From an uncultured Nitrospirales bacterium (GTDB lineage: Bacteria > Nitrospirota > Nitrospiria > Nitrospirales > UBA8639), in assembly GCA_951812745.1 (NCBI GenBank), contig OX638327.1, positions 1,477,914 through 1,541,913 on the forward strand: 64,000 nucleotides of DNA, in the 5' to 3' direction. A model generated the notes under the pieces. It saw only the letters and a program-made list of their open reading frames with translations, did no database searches and was not told the DNA's origin. Position numbers and translations under genes: made by a program. Shown here piece after piece: positions 10,004 through 18,733 of the stretch; within the stretch, counting starts at the first letter, position 1, and every line of letters starts with the position of its first letter.

Positions 10004-10117
10004 TGTGTTCACTAATCCGTTGACAATTTCCCCCTCACCCCAGCCCTCTCCCTCGTTGAGGAGAGGGGGCACTCCTTCATTCCCCTCCCTTGTCAGGAGG
10101 GGTAAGGTGAGGTAGAG
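10004..10117. repeat. Palindromic intergenic repeat, copy A (between ftsI and murE)
   Basis: Three modules are seen. The left module, TTCACTAATCCGTTGACAAT (10009-10028), recurs at 44150. The second is a hairpin with CCCTCTCC / GGAGAGGG arms (about 10044-10067); the 23 nt from 10030 to 10052 are identical to 24834-24856. The right module (10079-10117) is built on CCCCTCC..GGAGGGG arms and resembles 44181-44220 and 22560-22596. It lies between two co-oriented dcw genes, so a full terminator here would be costly, and there is no T-run after the hairpin on the gene strand. I read it as a MITE- or REP-like dispersed element. Confidence 0.75.
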
Positions 10118-10118
10118 G

Positions 10119-11864
10119 CTATGAAGAACGGGACGCCACCATCCGGACTTCTTCACCGGGAGCTACGCTTAAATATCTGAGCGCCTGTTCCGCCACCTTC
10201 CGAAACACCGGAGCCGCGACCACCCCTCCCCAAGCCGGGCCTTGCGGTTCATCGATCATCACCAATATGGCTAATTGAGGAACCTCCGCAGGCACGAATC
10301 CAACAAACGATCCCACGAATTTGGTCGACGAATACGTCCCCGTCTCGGGATCAACCTTCTGCGCGGTTCCGGTCTTGCCCGCGACCCGATAACCCGGGAC
10401 GGCCGCGCGCTTCCCCGTCCCTCGTTCCACCACGTTGACCAGGAGGTCCGTGACGGTTTGCGCGGTCTCGGCGCTAATGGGACGGCGACGAATGTGGGGG
10501 ACGTGCTCCCAAACGCTTCTTCCCTCGTGATCGGAAATCTCCCGTACCAGAAACGGCCTCATGAGCCATCCCTCGTTGGCAATGGCCGACACGGCCGTCA
10601 GGAGCTGCAACGGCGTCACGGCAATTTCCTGTCCGATGGCCAGGGAAGGGAGGGTACGTTGGCTCCATTGATCCGGCCGTCTTAAGATGCCGATGGATTC
10701 CCCGGGAAGATCGATTCCCGTTTTTTCACCAAAGCCGAACGTACGCAAAAATCGATAGACCTGTTCACGCCCCAGATCCCACGACATTTTGACAAAAGCC
10801 ACGTTGCTGGATCGTTGCACGGCTTCACGAAACGTCACCCATCCGGCTTTTTCATGGTCATGGATCACGGTCCCACTGATCGGGATCTCTCCGTCACCCG
10901 CATACAACAAGGTGTCAGGAGTAATGCTATTCGATTCCAGGGCGGCGGCGGCCAGCACCACTTTGAGCGTCGAGCCCGGTTCGTACGGATCGGTCACACC
11001 GCGATTCCTCCACTGCTCGGGTGACGCCTGGGGAACATGATTCGGGTCAAACGTGGGACGAAGGGCCCAAGCCAACATCTGGCCGGTGTTGGGGGCCATG
11101 ACGAGAACGGCCCCGCCGCGCGCCTTGGTGTCCCGGACGGCCTGGTCCAGGGCTTGCTCCGCGATATACTGAATCACTTCATCGATGGTCAGGGAAATGG
11201 CGTGCCCGGAAAGGGGCTGAGGTGTTTGCCGGCTTTCGGGAATGATGACGCGTCCCAGCGCGTCCCGCTGCAACACCACCCGACGCACCTGGCCCCGAAG
11301 ATGCTCATCATAGCCGTTTTCGAGCCCTTCCAGACCCTGGCTGTCGATGCCCGCAAATCCCAAGACGTGCGCCAATAACGTGCCCTTGGGATAAAATCGG
11401 CGCGCTTCAACCACGACCCCGATGCCGGGGAGAGCCAGATCGTTCAACCGTTCGACTTGAGAGTCGTCAATTTTCCGTTGAATCCAAACAAAGTCCCGTT
11501 CGGCCCGTAGTCGCTTTTCCAGGGGTTCCCGAGGAACGCCCAACACCTGCGCGAGTTGGCGAGCGACTCGCGCGGGATTGTCGAGGGAAGACGGCGTGGC
11601 ATACACCGACGGCACGTCCAGGTTCAAGGCCAACGGTTTCCCCTGTCGATCCAAAATGGCGCCGCGGTTGGAATTCAGGGTGATAATCTTCTCGTGCTGC
11701 TGACGGGCTCTTTGCATCATCGTTTCTGCTTGAAGCACCTGAAGATCAAAAAAACGAAAGAGCAGAATCGCGAACCCAACCAGAAAACACAGGCCGAGGA
11801 AGGCCCGTCGTCCGGCCCCTTCACCGGCCAATTTGAATTCCTGCTTCATGAATGACCGATTCAT
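10119..11864 (-). CDS. ftsI: Septal peptidoglycan transpeptidase FtsI (class B PBP, PBP3)
   Basis: FtsI cross-links septal peptidoglycan in the periplasm, anchored by one N-terminal helix (FLGLCFLVGFAILLFRFF, about residues 23-40). The 581-residue protein has the pedestal domain (DRQGKPLALN), then the transpeptidase motifs in order: STLK (catalytic Ser), SSN (in RSSNVAFVK) and KTGT (in AGKTGTAQK). The start is set by AGGAG 7 nt before the ATG at 11864, 2 nt after the ftsL stop; an upstream in-frame TTG at 11870 is less likely. There is no C-terminal PASTA domain, as usual for Gram-negative FtsI. Confidence 0.96.
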   Translation of the reverse strand: MNRSFMKQEFKLAGEGAGRRAFLGLCFLVGFAILLFRFFDLQVLQAETMMQRARQQHEKIITLNSNRGAILDRQGKPLALNLDVPSVYATPSSLDNPARVARQLAQVLGVPREPLEKRLRAERDFVWIQRKIDDSQVERLNDLALPGIGVVVEARRFYPKGTLLAHVLGFAGIDSQGLEGLENGYDEHLRGQVRRVVLQRDALGRVIIPESRQTPQPLSGHAISLTIDEVIQYIAEQALDQAVRDTKARGGAVLVMAPNTGQMLAWALRPTFDPNHVPQASPEQWRNRGVTDPYEPGSTLKVVLAAAALESNSITPDTLLYAGDGEIPISGTVIHDHEKAGWVTFREAVQRSSNVAFVKMSWDLGREQVYRFLRTFGFGEKTGIDLPGESIGILRRPDQWSQRTLPSLAIGQEIAVTPLQLLTAVSAIANEGWLMRPFLVREISDHEGRSVWEHVPHIRRRPISAETAQTVTDLLVNVVERGTGKRAAVPGYRVAGKTGTAQKVDPETGTYSSTKFVGSFVGFVPAEVPQLAILVMIDEPQGPAWGGVVAAPVFRKVAEQALRYLSVAPGEEVRMVASRSS

Positions 11865-11866
11865 GG

Positions 11867-12199
11867 TCAATCTCCTGTATGCCGAGCCAAACGAAGCGGA
11901 AGCTCAGGACCATCGCTTGGTGTTCCGTTCTCCGGGCGACTCGGGACCAGGACCACTTGCCGTTCGCCAGGAGGTCGCATCCCCAGTTTGTCGCCGGCCT
12001 CCGACGCAAGACGCTCGGGTGCCGTCATTTGAGAGAGTCGGGCCTGCAATCGTTCGTGCTCCTGCGTCAACGCGGCTTTCTTCTTCAACAAGGCGTCCAG
12101 TTCATACCCCAGTCGCACGACATCGACCTTTCCCCACACGTAAAAAAGAAGCACTCCGCTCAGGCTCACCGTCAGCAATGTCCAGAGAAACCATTTCAT
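11867..12199 (-). CDS. ftsL: Cell division protein FtsL-like
   Basis: This is a 110-residue bitopic protein with a short cytoplasmic start, one membrane helix (about residues 2-20, WFLWTLLTVSLSGVLLFYVW) and a periplasmic coiled coil (about 25-60, with LKKKAALTQEHERLQARL). That is the architecture of FtsL, which recruits FtsW and FtsI through FtsB/FtsQ. Sequence conservation in FtsL is low, so the call rests on topology and position between rsmH and ftsI. The ATG at 12199 overlaps the rsmH stop as ATGA. An upstream in-frame start at 12232 would overlap rsmH by 37 nt and is rejected. Confidence 0.85.
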   Translation of the reverse strand: MKWFLWTLLTVSLSGVLLFYVWGKVDVVRLGYELDALLKKKAALTQEHERLQARLSQMTAPERLASEAGDKLGMRPPGERQVVLVPSRPENGTPSDGPELPLRLARHTGD

Positions 12200-13134
12200 G
12201 CGTGGCTCTTTCCGGCTAACGCGTCGCCCCACCCGGGCGTTCGTTCAATGACTCGCAACTTCGCACTGCGTGCACGGGGATTGGCCCGACGTTCCTCCAC
12301 GGAAGGGGAAACGGGTTTCTTCGTCAGGATGGCCCATTGGTCCGGAGCATCGTGCGCCAAACGACGAAACGCCTGTTTCACCAGACGATCCTCCAGGGAG
12401 TGAAAAGAAATCACGCACAGGCGACCTCCAGGCGCCAGGACGTTAATGACCTCGTCCAAGCCGGTTTTCAGTGAGCCCAATTCGTCATTGACCGCCATGC
12501 GAAACGCTTGAAAGGTCCGCGTCGCCGGATGAAGGCGCCCGGACCGATACGACCGTGGCACCGATTGCCGGATCACCCGCGACAAGTCCATCGTGGTCCG
12601 AAGGGGAGACTGTCGGCGAACCCGGACGATGGCCCGCGCAATGCGCCGGGAATAGCGTTCCTCCCCCAACTCATGAATGATCTGGGCCAGTTGCATTTCA
12701 GACAGCGTGTTGACGAGGTCGTCAGCCGTTTGACCGTGAGTGGGATTCATCCGCATATCCAACGGGCCGTCCTGTTGAAAGCTCAAGCCTCGTTCGGGTT
12801 GATCCAATTGAGCCGAAGACACGCCTAAATCGAACAAAATGCCGTCTGCGTGATCCCTGTTGGCCAAGCTCATCACCGATTTCACCCGTTGAAAATTTTC
12901 ACAAAAGAGGGAGAGCCTGGATCGGTAGGCGTGAAGCCGTGTCTGGGCATGGGCAATCGCCTGAGGGTCCCGGTCGATCCCGATGAGCACGCCATCGGGC
13001 GCGCTGACCTCCAGAATACGCTCGGCCGTCCCTCCCAAGCCTACAGTGCAATCCAAGTAACACCCTTGCGCGCGTGGTTGTAACCAAGTCACAACCTCCT
13101 CTAACAACGCCGGAACATGAATCGGATTATCCAA
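12196..13134 (-). CDS. rsmH: 16S rRNA (cytosine1402-N4)-methyltransferase
   Basis: RsmH (MraW) methylates N4 of C1402 in the ribosomal P site using SAM. The 312-residue protein begins with the conserved HVPALLEEVVTWLQ and has the SAM loop LDCTVGLGGTAERIL (about 29-43), GIDRDP, DGILFDLGVSSAQLD (about 100-114) and the RTFQAFRMAVNDEL segment (about 206-219). The start codon is TTG at 13134, with AGAGG just upstream. It is the first gene of the dcw operon here. The promoter and MraZ-type boxes described below lie directly before it, but the usual partner mraZ is not present. Confidence 0.95.
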   Translation of the reverse strand: MDNPIHVPALLEEVVTWLQPRAQGCYLDCTVGLGGTAERILEVSAPDGVLIGIDRDPQAIAHAQTRLHAYRSRLSLFCENFQRVKSVMSLANRDHADGILFDLGVSSAQLDQPERGLSFQQDGPLDMRMNPTHGQTADDLVNTLSEMQLAQIIHELGEERYSRRIARAIVRVRRQSPLRTTMDLSRVIRQSVPRSYRSGRLHPATRTFQAFRMAVNDELGSLKTGLDEVINVLAPGGRLCVISFHSLEDRLVKQAFRRLAHDAPDQWAILTKKPVSPSVEERRANPRARSAKLRVIERTPGWGDALAGKSHA

Positions 13135-13144
13135 CTACCTCTAC

Positions 13145-13174
13145 ATTTCCCCCATTCTTTCCCACTTTTTTCCA
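13145..13174 (-). promoter_or_regulatory. Putative MraZ operator (three TGG repeats, 10-nt period)
   Basis: On the minus strand, three TGG triplets begin at 13174, 13164 and 13154, exactly 10 nt apart, each followed by a purine-rich stretch (TGGAAAAAAG, TGGGAAAGAA, TGGGGGAAAT). MraZ, the dcw repressor, is known to bind tandem TGGG-type repeats separated by 5 nt, i.e. the same 10-nt period. The array lies between the promoter and the rsmH start, where a repressor would block elongation or initiation. The function is inferred from this arrangement. Confidence 0.7.
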
Positions 13175-13186
13175 CTTGACGGGCGA

Positions 13187-13214
13187 AATATACGCCAATC
13201 TACAATTTTGTCAA
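13187..13214 (-). promoter_or_regulatory. Sigma-70-type promoter for the dcw operon
   Basis: The minus strand has a perfect -35 TTGACA (13214-13209), a 16-nt spacer, and -10 TATATT (13192-13187). Transcription would start near 13180, about 45 nt before the rsmH TTG and immediately before the MraZ-type boxes. This is the only strong promoter seen upstream of rsmH. Confidence 0.75.
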
Positions 13215-13381
13215 GTAAAATCAAACACTTATTGCTCTGTGCAAGACAAGTGGCAGACAAGACCTGCTAGCCAAAAATTTTACACGGATTGAACCGGGAA
13301 GGGGCTGGGAGAATGCCGGCCGCATCCTGGTTCACAGCCTGGAACAGATCCCACGCCTCCTGGCCGGGAGTTTTCCGCGGG

Positions 13382-14680
13382 TTACGGGTACAGGCGATAC
13401 AGCATGCGGGGGAAGGGAATGGTTTCGCGCACGTGCGCAAGGCCGCAAATCCAGGCCACGGCGCGCTCGATCCCCATGCCGAACCCGGCATGGGGCACGG
13501 ACCCGTATCGCCGCAGATCCAGATACCACCGGAAGGCCTCGGTTGCGAGCTGATGGTCCTGCAAGCGTGCGGCTAACGTCCGGTAATCATGGATGCGTTG
13601 CCCCCCTCCGATGATTTCGCCGTATCCTTCCGGGGCCAACATATCCATGCACAGCGCCCGGTCGGGATTGTCGGGGTCGGGTTGCATATAAAAGGCCTTG
13701 ATCTTCGCGGGATACCGATGCACGAGGACGGGTTTCTCGAACTGATTGGACAAGGTGGTTTCATCGTCCGCGCCGAAATCATCGCCTGCCTGGATCGATG
13801 ACCCGAGGCCCTGCAAACGCAGAATCGCTTCATCATAGGTCAGTCGCGGAAATGGCGGGACGACCGCTTCCAACTTGGACACGTCCCGTTCCAATACCTG
13901 TAATTCGTTCCGGCACTTCTCCAGGACCCGTTCCACCACCATGGCCACGAAAGCCTCGGACAAGTCCATCGCGTCAAGCAATTCGGCAAACGCCATTTCG
14001 GGCTCCACCATCCAAAACTCCATCAAATGCCGGCGAGTCTTGGATTGCTCGGCCCGAAACGTTGGACCAAAGCAATACACGTTTCCGAAGGCCGCGGCAG
14101 CCGCTTCGCCGTACAATTGCCCACTCTGCGTCAAGTAGGCCGTGTCCTCGAAATATTGCGTTTGAAAAAGGGTGGTCGTTCCTTCGCACGCGTTCGGCGT
14201 GAAAATGGGCGTGTCGATCAGGACAAACTCCCGTTCGTCGAAAAAGTCCCGGCAGGCCTTGATGATCGCGTGCCGGATTTTCAGGATGGCCTGTTGCCGA
14301 GTTGAACGAAGCCAGAGATGGCGGTGGTCCATTAGAAACCCGACGCCATGCTCCTTGGGTTGGACGGGAAACGGCTCGGCGAAGTGAATGATCTCAAGGG
14401 TGGTCACCTCGATTTCATACCCACCCGGAGCCCGCGCCTCCGCACGCGGCACGCCGGTGACCACCAAGGAGGATTCTTGGGTCAATTGATTCGCGAGACC
14501 GAATTGTTCCTCCCCCAACGTTCCTTTGCTCAAAATGGCCTGGATATCCCCGGATCCGTCTCGGAGCGTCAGAAACTGGAGTTTGCCGCTCGAGCGATGA
14601 TGGCGGACCCATCCTTGAAGGCGCACCTCACGCCCCACCACTTCAGCAATATGTGAGATGGATACGATCGGGATACTCAT
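13382..14680 (-). CDS. asnS: Asparaginyl-tRNA synthetase
   Basis: AsnRS charges tRNA-Asn in the cytoplasm. The protein has an N-terminal OB fold ([24 protein letters not shown], key residues W, R, F, RDG) and a class II catalytic core with [21 protein letters not shown] (motif 2) and [18 protein letters not shown] (motif 3) followed by RETIPFPR. The IPFPR ending and the lack of an AspRS insertion domain favour AsnRS over AspRS. I take the ATG at 14680 ([10 protein letters not shown], 432 residues); an in-frame GTG at 14716 would add 12 residues with no family precedent. The direct enzyme suggests tRNA-dependent amidation is not required for Asn. Confidence 0.92.
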   Translation of the reverse strand: MSIPIVSISHIAEVVGREVRLQGWVRHHRSSGKLQFLTLRDGSGDIQAILSKGTLGEEQFGLANQLTQESSLVVTGVPRAEARAPGGYEIEVTTLEIIHFAEPFPVQPKEHGVGFLMDHRHLWLRSTRQQAILKIRHAIIKACRDFFDEREFVLIDTPIFTPNACEGTTTLFQTQYFEDTAYLTQSGQLYGEAAAAAFGNVYCFGPTFRAEQSKTRRHLMEFWMVEPEMAFAELLDAMDLSEAFVAMVVERVLEKCRNELQVLERDVSKLEAVVPPFPRLTYDEAILRLQGLGSSIQAGDDFGADDETTLSNQFEKPVLVHRYPAKIKAFYMQPDPDNPDRALCMDMLAPEGYGEIIGGGQRIHDYRTLAARLQDHQLATEAFRWYLDLRRYGSVPHAGFGMGIERAVAWICGLAHVRETIPFPRMLYRLYP

Positions 14681-14799
14681 ACCGGCATCTGCGCCTTCAT
14701 CAAGCAATGGAACCACACGATAAGCCTTGCGAGAACGCCGACATCACAAGGTGAGCGGTTTGCGAGGCTGTTTCTGCGATTGTGGGCCACAAACGCGAA

Positions 14800-14829
14800 T
14801 TGACACCGGCTCACTGCCAAGACTATCAT
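14800..14829 (+). promoter_or_regulatory. Sigma-70-type promoter for the rhodanese gene
   Basis: A perfect -35 TTGACA (14800-14805), an 18-nt spacer and -10 TATCAT (14824-14829) lie just before the ribosome-binding site AAAGGAGGT (14838-14846). The predicted transcript would have a very short leader of about 17 nt. Confidence 0.65.
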
Positions 14830-14852
14830 ATTTTTCCAAAGGAGGTCTGCAG

Positions 14853-15173
14853 ATGAGTTACACCATTACCGTACGGGAACTAAAGGATCGCTTGGATAAA
14901 GGGGACAAGGTGTTTTTATTGGACGTCCGGGAACCACATGAATTTTCCATGGCCAAGATTGAAGGGTCCACCCTCATTCCCTTGGGCACGTTACCCCAAT
15001 CGCTCAATCAACTCGACCCGGCCGATGAAATCGTGGCCTTGTGCCATAAAGGCATGCGCAGTGCCGACGCCGTGGGATTTCTCCTCCAACAAGGTTTCTC
15101 CAACGTGAAGAACCTGATCGGGGGCATTGACGCCTGGTCCGTTGAAATCGACCATTCGGTTCCGCGTTATTGA
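14853..15173 (+). CDS. Single-domain rhodanese-like protein
   Basis: This 106-residue protein is one rhodanese domain, a fold that carries a persulfide on an active-site cysteine and moves sulfur between partners. It has LLDVREPHEFSMAKIEGSTLIPLG (key residues DVR-E) at about 24-47 and the active-site loop ALCHKGMRSADA (about 69-80) with the nucleophilic Cys. The CxxGxRS pattern matches sulfurtransferase or MoeB/ThiS-associated rhodaneses. The start is fixed by AAAGGAGGT 7-8 nt upstream of the ATG. It has its own promoter and is convergent with the epimerase gene 3 nt away. The acceptor is unknown. Confidence 0.9.
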   Translation: MSYTITVRELKDRLDKGDKVFLLDVREPHEFSMAKIEGSTLIPLGTLPQSLNQLDPADEIVALCHKGMRSADAVGFLLQQGFSNVKNLIGGIDAWSVEIDHSVPRY

Positions 15174-15176
15174 TCA

Positions 15177-16124
15177 TCAGTGAAGCGCCGGTTTGATGCG
15201 GCGGGGCTTCTGCTGCTGAAAAAATTTCACCGTTTCATCCAAGCCTTCCGAGAGGGACACGCTCGGGGTCCAGTCCGTCTCTTTCTCCAGTCTGCTCGCA
15301 TCGAGCACGCTACGTAATTGCTCGCCTTTTTTCGCGGGACCGTGGGTTTCCCGGCACTCGGAATTCGTCAATTCTTTCAGGCGGGTGAAGATCTCATTCA
15401 CCGTCGTCTCGATACCGGTTCCGACGTTGAAAACTCCCTCTACCGGTTGACTGAAAACCGCCCGCACCGCTTCCACCACGTCTCCGATGTAGACGTAATC
15501 CCGCGTCTGGAACCCGTTCCCGTTAATCCGGGGTTGCTCGCCCGCCAGCATTTGTTGTGTGAATATCGCCACCACGCCGGCTTCGCCGTCGGCATTCTGT
15601 CTCGGGCCATAAATATTGGCTAACCGGAGGGCCACGTATTTCAGCCCGGCAACGTGGCGATAGTATTCGAGATAGTATTCGCAGGTGAGTTTACTGATCC
15701 CGTAAGGGGACAGCGGTCGCGTGGGATGAGATTCCAAAGCCGGAAACGCCTCCTGCTCGCCGTACACCGTGCCGCCGGAAGAGGCAAACAGGATTCTTCT
15801 GGCGCCGTACCGGACGGCCAACTCCAGGAGCCGAAGGATTCCCATAATGTTCACTTCGGCATCGAATACGGGATCCTCCGTTGACTTTCGGACGTTCATT
15901 TGAGCGGCCATGTGGACGATCACGAGGGGACGTTCTTTCTTGAACACCTGTTCCACTCGTGGACTGCACACGTCCAATTTGTAGAACACGGCCTTGCGGT
16001 GAACCTGCTTTCGTTTCCCCGTGGAGAGATCGTCGATCACGGAGACGCGATGCCCCTCTCCGACAAACTGGTCCACGATATGAGACCCGATAAATCCCGC
16101 ACCGCCCGTGACTAAAATATTCAT
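15177..16124 (-). CDS. NAD-dependent sugar-nucleotide epimerase/dehydratase (extended SDR)
   Basis: This is a 315-residue extended short-chain dehydrogenase of the UDP-glucose 4-epimerase type. It has the NAD loop VTGGAGFIGSHIVDQF (5-20), the acidic IDDLSTGKR, and the catalytic SSGGTVYGE and YGISKLTCEYY (YxxxK) motifs. NAQMNVRKS-like substrate-loop residues (MAAQMNVRKSTEDP) are in place. Substrate cannot be assigned; UDP-glucose or UDP-GlcNAc epimerisation for envelope polysaccharide is the family norm. Its ATG overlaps the upstream TlyA-type gene by 4 nt, so the two are translationally coupled although functionally unrelated. Confidence 0.9.
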   Translation of the reverse strand: MNILVTGGAGFIGSHIVDQFVGEGHRVSVIDDLSTGKRKQVHRKAVFYKLDVCSPRVEQVFKKERPLVIVHMAAQMNVRKSTEDPVFDAEVNIMGILRLLELAVRYGARRILFASSGGTVYGEQEAFPALESHPTRPLSPYGISKLTCEYYLEYYRHVAGLKYVALRLANIYGPRQNADGEAGVVAIFTQQMLAGEQPRINGNGFQTRDYVYIGDVVEAVRAVFSQPVEGVFNVGTGIETTVNEIFTRLKELTNSECRETHGPAKKGEQLRSVLDASRLEKETDWTPSVSLSEGLDETVKFFQQQKPRRIKPALH

Positions 16125-16912
16125 GCCATTTCCTCAGGTCGAGGCGATGCGTTCGCCGAATCCGTACCGATCCATCGCAGACCCAAAAAAATTTCGCGAT
16201 TCCCCTTTTTCCCCGGCACGGGGGAATCGAAAGCCCCGAGGCAATCAAAACCCCCTTGTTGCGCCACGCTTTGGATACGCCGGGCCACCTCCCGCCGGAC
16301 CTCGTCATCCCGGACCACGCCGCCCCGGCCCACCTGCTTCATGCCGGCTTCAAATTGTGGCTTGACAAGAGCCAGGACCGTCGCCCCGGGCGCCAGAAAT
16401 TTCACCACACAAGGCAACACCAGGCGCAGCGAAATGAAGGAGACGTCGATAACGGCCAGTTGGACGGACTCGGGAACGGCGGCCAAGTCGAGATGCCGGA
16501 TGTTACATCGCTCGAGGACGACGACTCGCGGATCGTTTCTGAGACGCCAATCCAATTGCCCATACCCCACGTCCACGGCATAGACCCGACGGGCCCCGTG
16601 CTGGAGGAGACAATCCGTAAACCCGCCCGTCGAAGCCCCGACGTCCAGGACGATCCGGTCCGCAACGCAGAGGGAAAAGGCGTCCAACGCGGGCGAGAGT
16701 TTGTCGCCTCCCCGGCTCACGAACGGGCTCGCCGGCCCTTCCACGGCAACGTCCGCATGCCCTGAAACGAGGGCCGCCCGCTTTTCCACGCGCGTCCCGT
16801 CGACTGTGACCAGGCCAGCCAGGATCATCCGCTGCGCCTGCTCCCGGCTGCCGGCCAACTGACGTCTGACCAGCACTTCGTCGAGTCGCTGTTTGGGGAC
16901 TTGGGGAGTCAT
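16121..16912 (-). CDS. TlyA family RNA methyltransferase (S4 plus FtsJ-like)
   Basis: This 263-residue protein joins an N-terminal S4 RNA-binding domain (KQRLDEVLVRRQLAGSREQA, residues about 7-26) to a Rossmann methyltransferase domain with VLDVGASTGGFTDCLLQ (about 90-106), the K-D-K-E-like positions and ALVKPQFEAG. This matches TlyA, which 2'-O-methylates rRNA cytidines in mycobacteria and is often misnamed haemolysin. The ATG at 16912 is preferred over an adjacent TTG. It is next to xseB and coupled to the downstream epimerase. Confidence 0.92.
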   Translation of the reverse strand: MTPQVPKQRLDEVLVRRQLAGSREQAQRMILAGLVTVDGTRVEKRAALVSGHADVAVEGPASPFVSRGGDKLSPALDAFSLCVADRIVLDVGASTGGFTDCLLQHGARRVYAVDVGYGQLDWRLRNDPRVVVLERCNIRHLDLAAVPESVQLAVIDVSFISLRLVLPCVVKFLAPGATVLALVKPQFEAGMKQVGRGGVVRDDEVRREVARRIQSVAQQGGFDCLGAFDSPVPGKKGNREIFLGLRWIGTDSANASPRPEEMA

Positions 16913-16984
16913 CAATTTGGAGATGACGTTTGTGGCAGATATCGGGATGAGCCCTTGGTTGTCGACGGGCGACGGCGTGGGCGT

Positions 16985-17224
16985 TCAGCTTGTTCCTTCT
17001 TCCTCGATGGAATACGCTTCCACCCGTTTTTTGCCATCTTTGTCCTGCACCATGATTTCCACTTTCCGTTCGGCATCATCCAGCATCTTGAGACAAGTTT
17101 TAGAGAGCTTGATTCCCTCTTCAAACATCTTCAAGGAATCGTTCAGCGGAAGATCCCCTCTTTCCAACTCGGTCACGATGGTCTCAAGCCTGGCCAAGGC
17201 ATCTTCAAATTTTAGGGCTGCCAT
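16985..17224 (-). CDS. xseB: Exodeoxyribonuclease VII small subunit
   Basis: XseB is the small helical subunit that coats XseA to form exonuclease VII, which degrades single-stranded DNA. The 79-residue protein has the diagnostic FEDALARLETIVTELERGDLPLNDSLKMFEEGIKL pattern (key residues FE, LE-IV--LE-G-L-L, FE-G) and a C-terminal acidic tail. It lies downstream of xseA as usual, but 148 bp away rather than overlapping; that gap shows no open frame or promoter I can support. Confidence 0.95.
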   Translation of the reverse strand: MAALKFEDALARLETIVTELERGDLPLNDSLKMFEEGIKLSKTCLKMLDDAERKVEIMVQDKDGKKRVEAYSIEEEGTS

Positions 17225-17372
17225 ACCTACCTGTGGGCGTCACGGTTCAGGTGAACTCCGTCCGTCGCGCGTCTCTTGCGACTTCAACGACGTTTCGCTC
17301 TTGCATGCGATCAGTGTCCCGTGCACAACCGGTCACACGGAGAACCGCATTATACGCGGTGGTGACGGGACG

Positions 17373-18716
17373 TCAAGATTGCCGCTCCGTTTGTTCGACG
17401 AGACAAGACAGCCTCCCTTCGGCCAGTCGCGCTCGAATCCGATCGCCGACTTGGACGGCTTGCGCATCCTTCACAATTGTTCCACCGGGATCGGTCTCCA
17501 GAATGCTGTACCCGCGAGACAAAATCGCAAGAGGGCTCAGGGTATCCAGGGTGCTGGCCACGGTTCGTAATCGATGTTTTTTCTCGGTAATCACCCACGG
17601 CATGGCCCTGGAAAGTCGTCGAAGAAGCTCAGGCAACATCAGGCTTCCCCGTTGCCACGATGGCCCCGGGCCGGCTCTTTCCAGCCCCGTGGCTAGCACC
17701 GCCAATCTCGGCCGCACCGTCGCAAGCATGGCCCGCATGCCGCTCCCAAGACGGAAACTGAACTCATCAATCCGTTGCACCTGACGTTGAAGGATTTGTG
17801 AAGGAACGGGAAGCCGATGCAAGGCCAACGTGATCTGATGTCTGTGCTCCTTCAGTGTGCCGCGCATGGTTTGGGCCAGTCTCGCGTCCTTTTCCCGTAG
17901 GCCTTCGATCAAGTCGACCAGAACGGGAGAAATGGATTCCGCCGCCGCCGAAGGCGTCGGGGCTCGATAATCAGCGGCAAAATCCGACAACGTGAAATCG
18001 ATTTCATGACCCACCGCCGAAATCACCGGAATACGGGAGCCAACAAGGGCACGAACTACGACTTCTTCATTAAAGCTCCAGAGATCTTCCCAGGAACCCC
18101 CGCCTCTTCCAACAATGAGTACGTCGAGATCCGTGTGTTGATTGGCCAGCCGAACGGCATCCGCGATCTGCTGCGCGGCCCCGGGGCCCTGCACGGCCAC
18201 GGGAAACAGTCGCAGGCGGATCACCGGGCATCGCCGGTGCACAATCGTCACGATATCGTGCAGCGCGGCTCCCGTCCCGGACGTGATGACCCCGACGCGG
18301 CGAGGGAAAAACGGCAGGGGGCGCTTGCGCGCGGGATCAAACAATCCTTCTTGCTCGAATTGTTTCTTGCGTTGTTCAAAGGCCACCTGCAAGGCGCCGA
18401 TGCCCTTGGGTTCGAGATACTCCAGAAGAAGTTGGTAGTCGCCTCTCGGTTCATAGACGCTGACGCGGCCTTTTACCAGCACCGTGAGGCCGTTTTCGAC
18501 GCGAAACGGGAACGCCGCGGCCATGCGACGAAAGAGGACCGCTCGTATTTGGCTGTCCTGATCGTTCAGGGAAAAATAGACGTGCCCGGAAGAGGGGATC
18601 CGGAGATTCGACACCTCCCCTTCGACCCATACTTCCGGAAACGCGTGTTCCATGGTCGCGCGAATGCGCGTCGTCAGTTGGGTAACCGTATAAACGGTCG
18701 GGGGGGCGGCAGACAC
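17373..18716 (-). CDS. xseA: Exodeoxyribonuclease VII large subunit
   Basis: XseA is the catalytic subunit of exonuclease VII. The 447-residue protein starts with an OB fold (VYTVTQLTTRIR ... VWVEGEVSNLRIPSSGHVYFSLND, key residues EGE-SN and GH-YF-LKD-like) and continues into the catalytic domain with GVITSGTGAALHDI (about 142-155), VLIVGRGGGSWEDLWSFNEE (about 195-214) and SAVGHEIDFTLSDFAADYRAPTPSAAAE. The start codon is GTG at 18716, 17 nt after ymdB. It is part of a leftward rny-ymdB-xseA-xseB run. Confidence 0.95.
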   Translation of the reverse strand: MSAAPPTVYTVTQLTTRIRATMEHAFPEVWVEGEVSNLRIPSSGHVYFSLNDQDSQIRAVLFRRMAAAFPFRVENGLTVLVKGRVSVYEPRGDYQLLLEYLEPKGIGALQVAFEQRKKQFEQEGLFDPARKRPLPFFPRRVGVITSGTGAALHDIVTIVHRRCPVIRLRLFPVAVQGPGAAQQIADAVRLANQHTDLDVLIVGRGGGSWEDLWSFNEEVVVRALVGSRIPVISAVGHEIDFTLSDFAADYRAPTPSAAAESISPVLVDLIEGLREKDARLAQTMRGTLKEHRHQITLALHRLPVPSQILQRQVQRIDEFSFRLGSGMRAMLATVRPRLAVLATGLERAGPGPSWQRGSLMLPELLRRLSRAMPWVITEKKHRLRTVASTLDTLSPLAILSRGYSILETDPGGTIVKDAQAVQVGDRIRARLAEGRLSCLVEQTERQS

Positions 18717-18733
18717 GAGTCAGGAATGCACAG

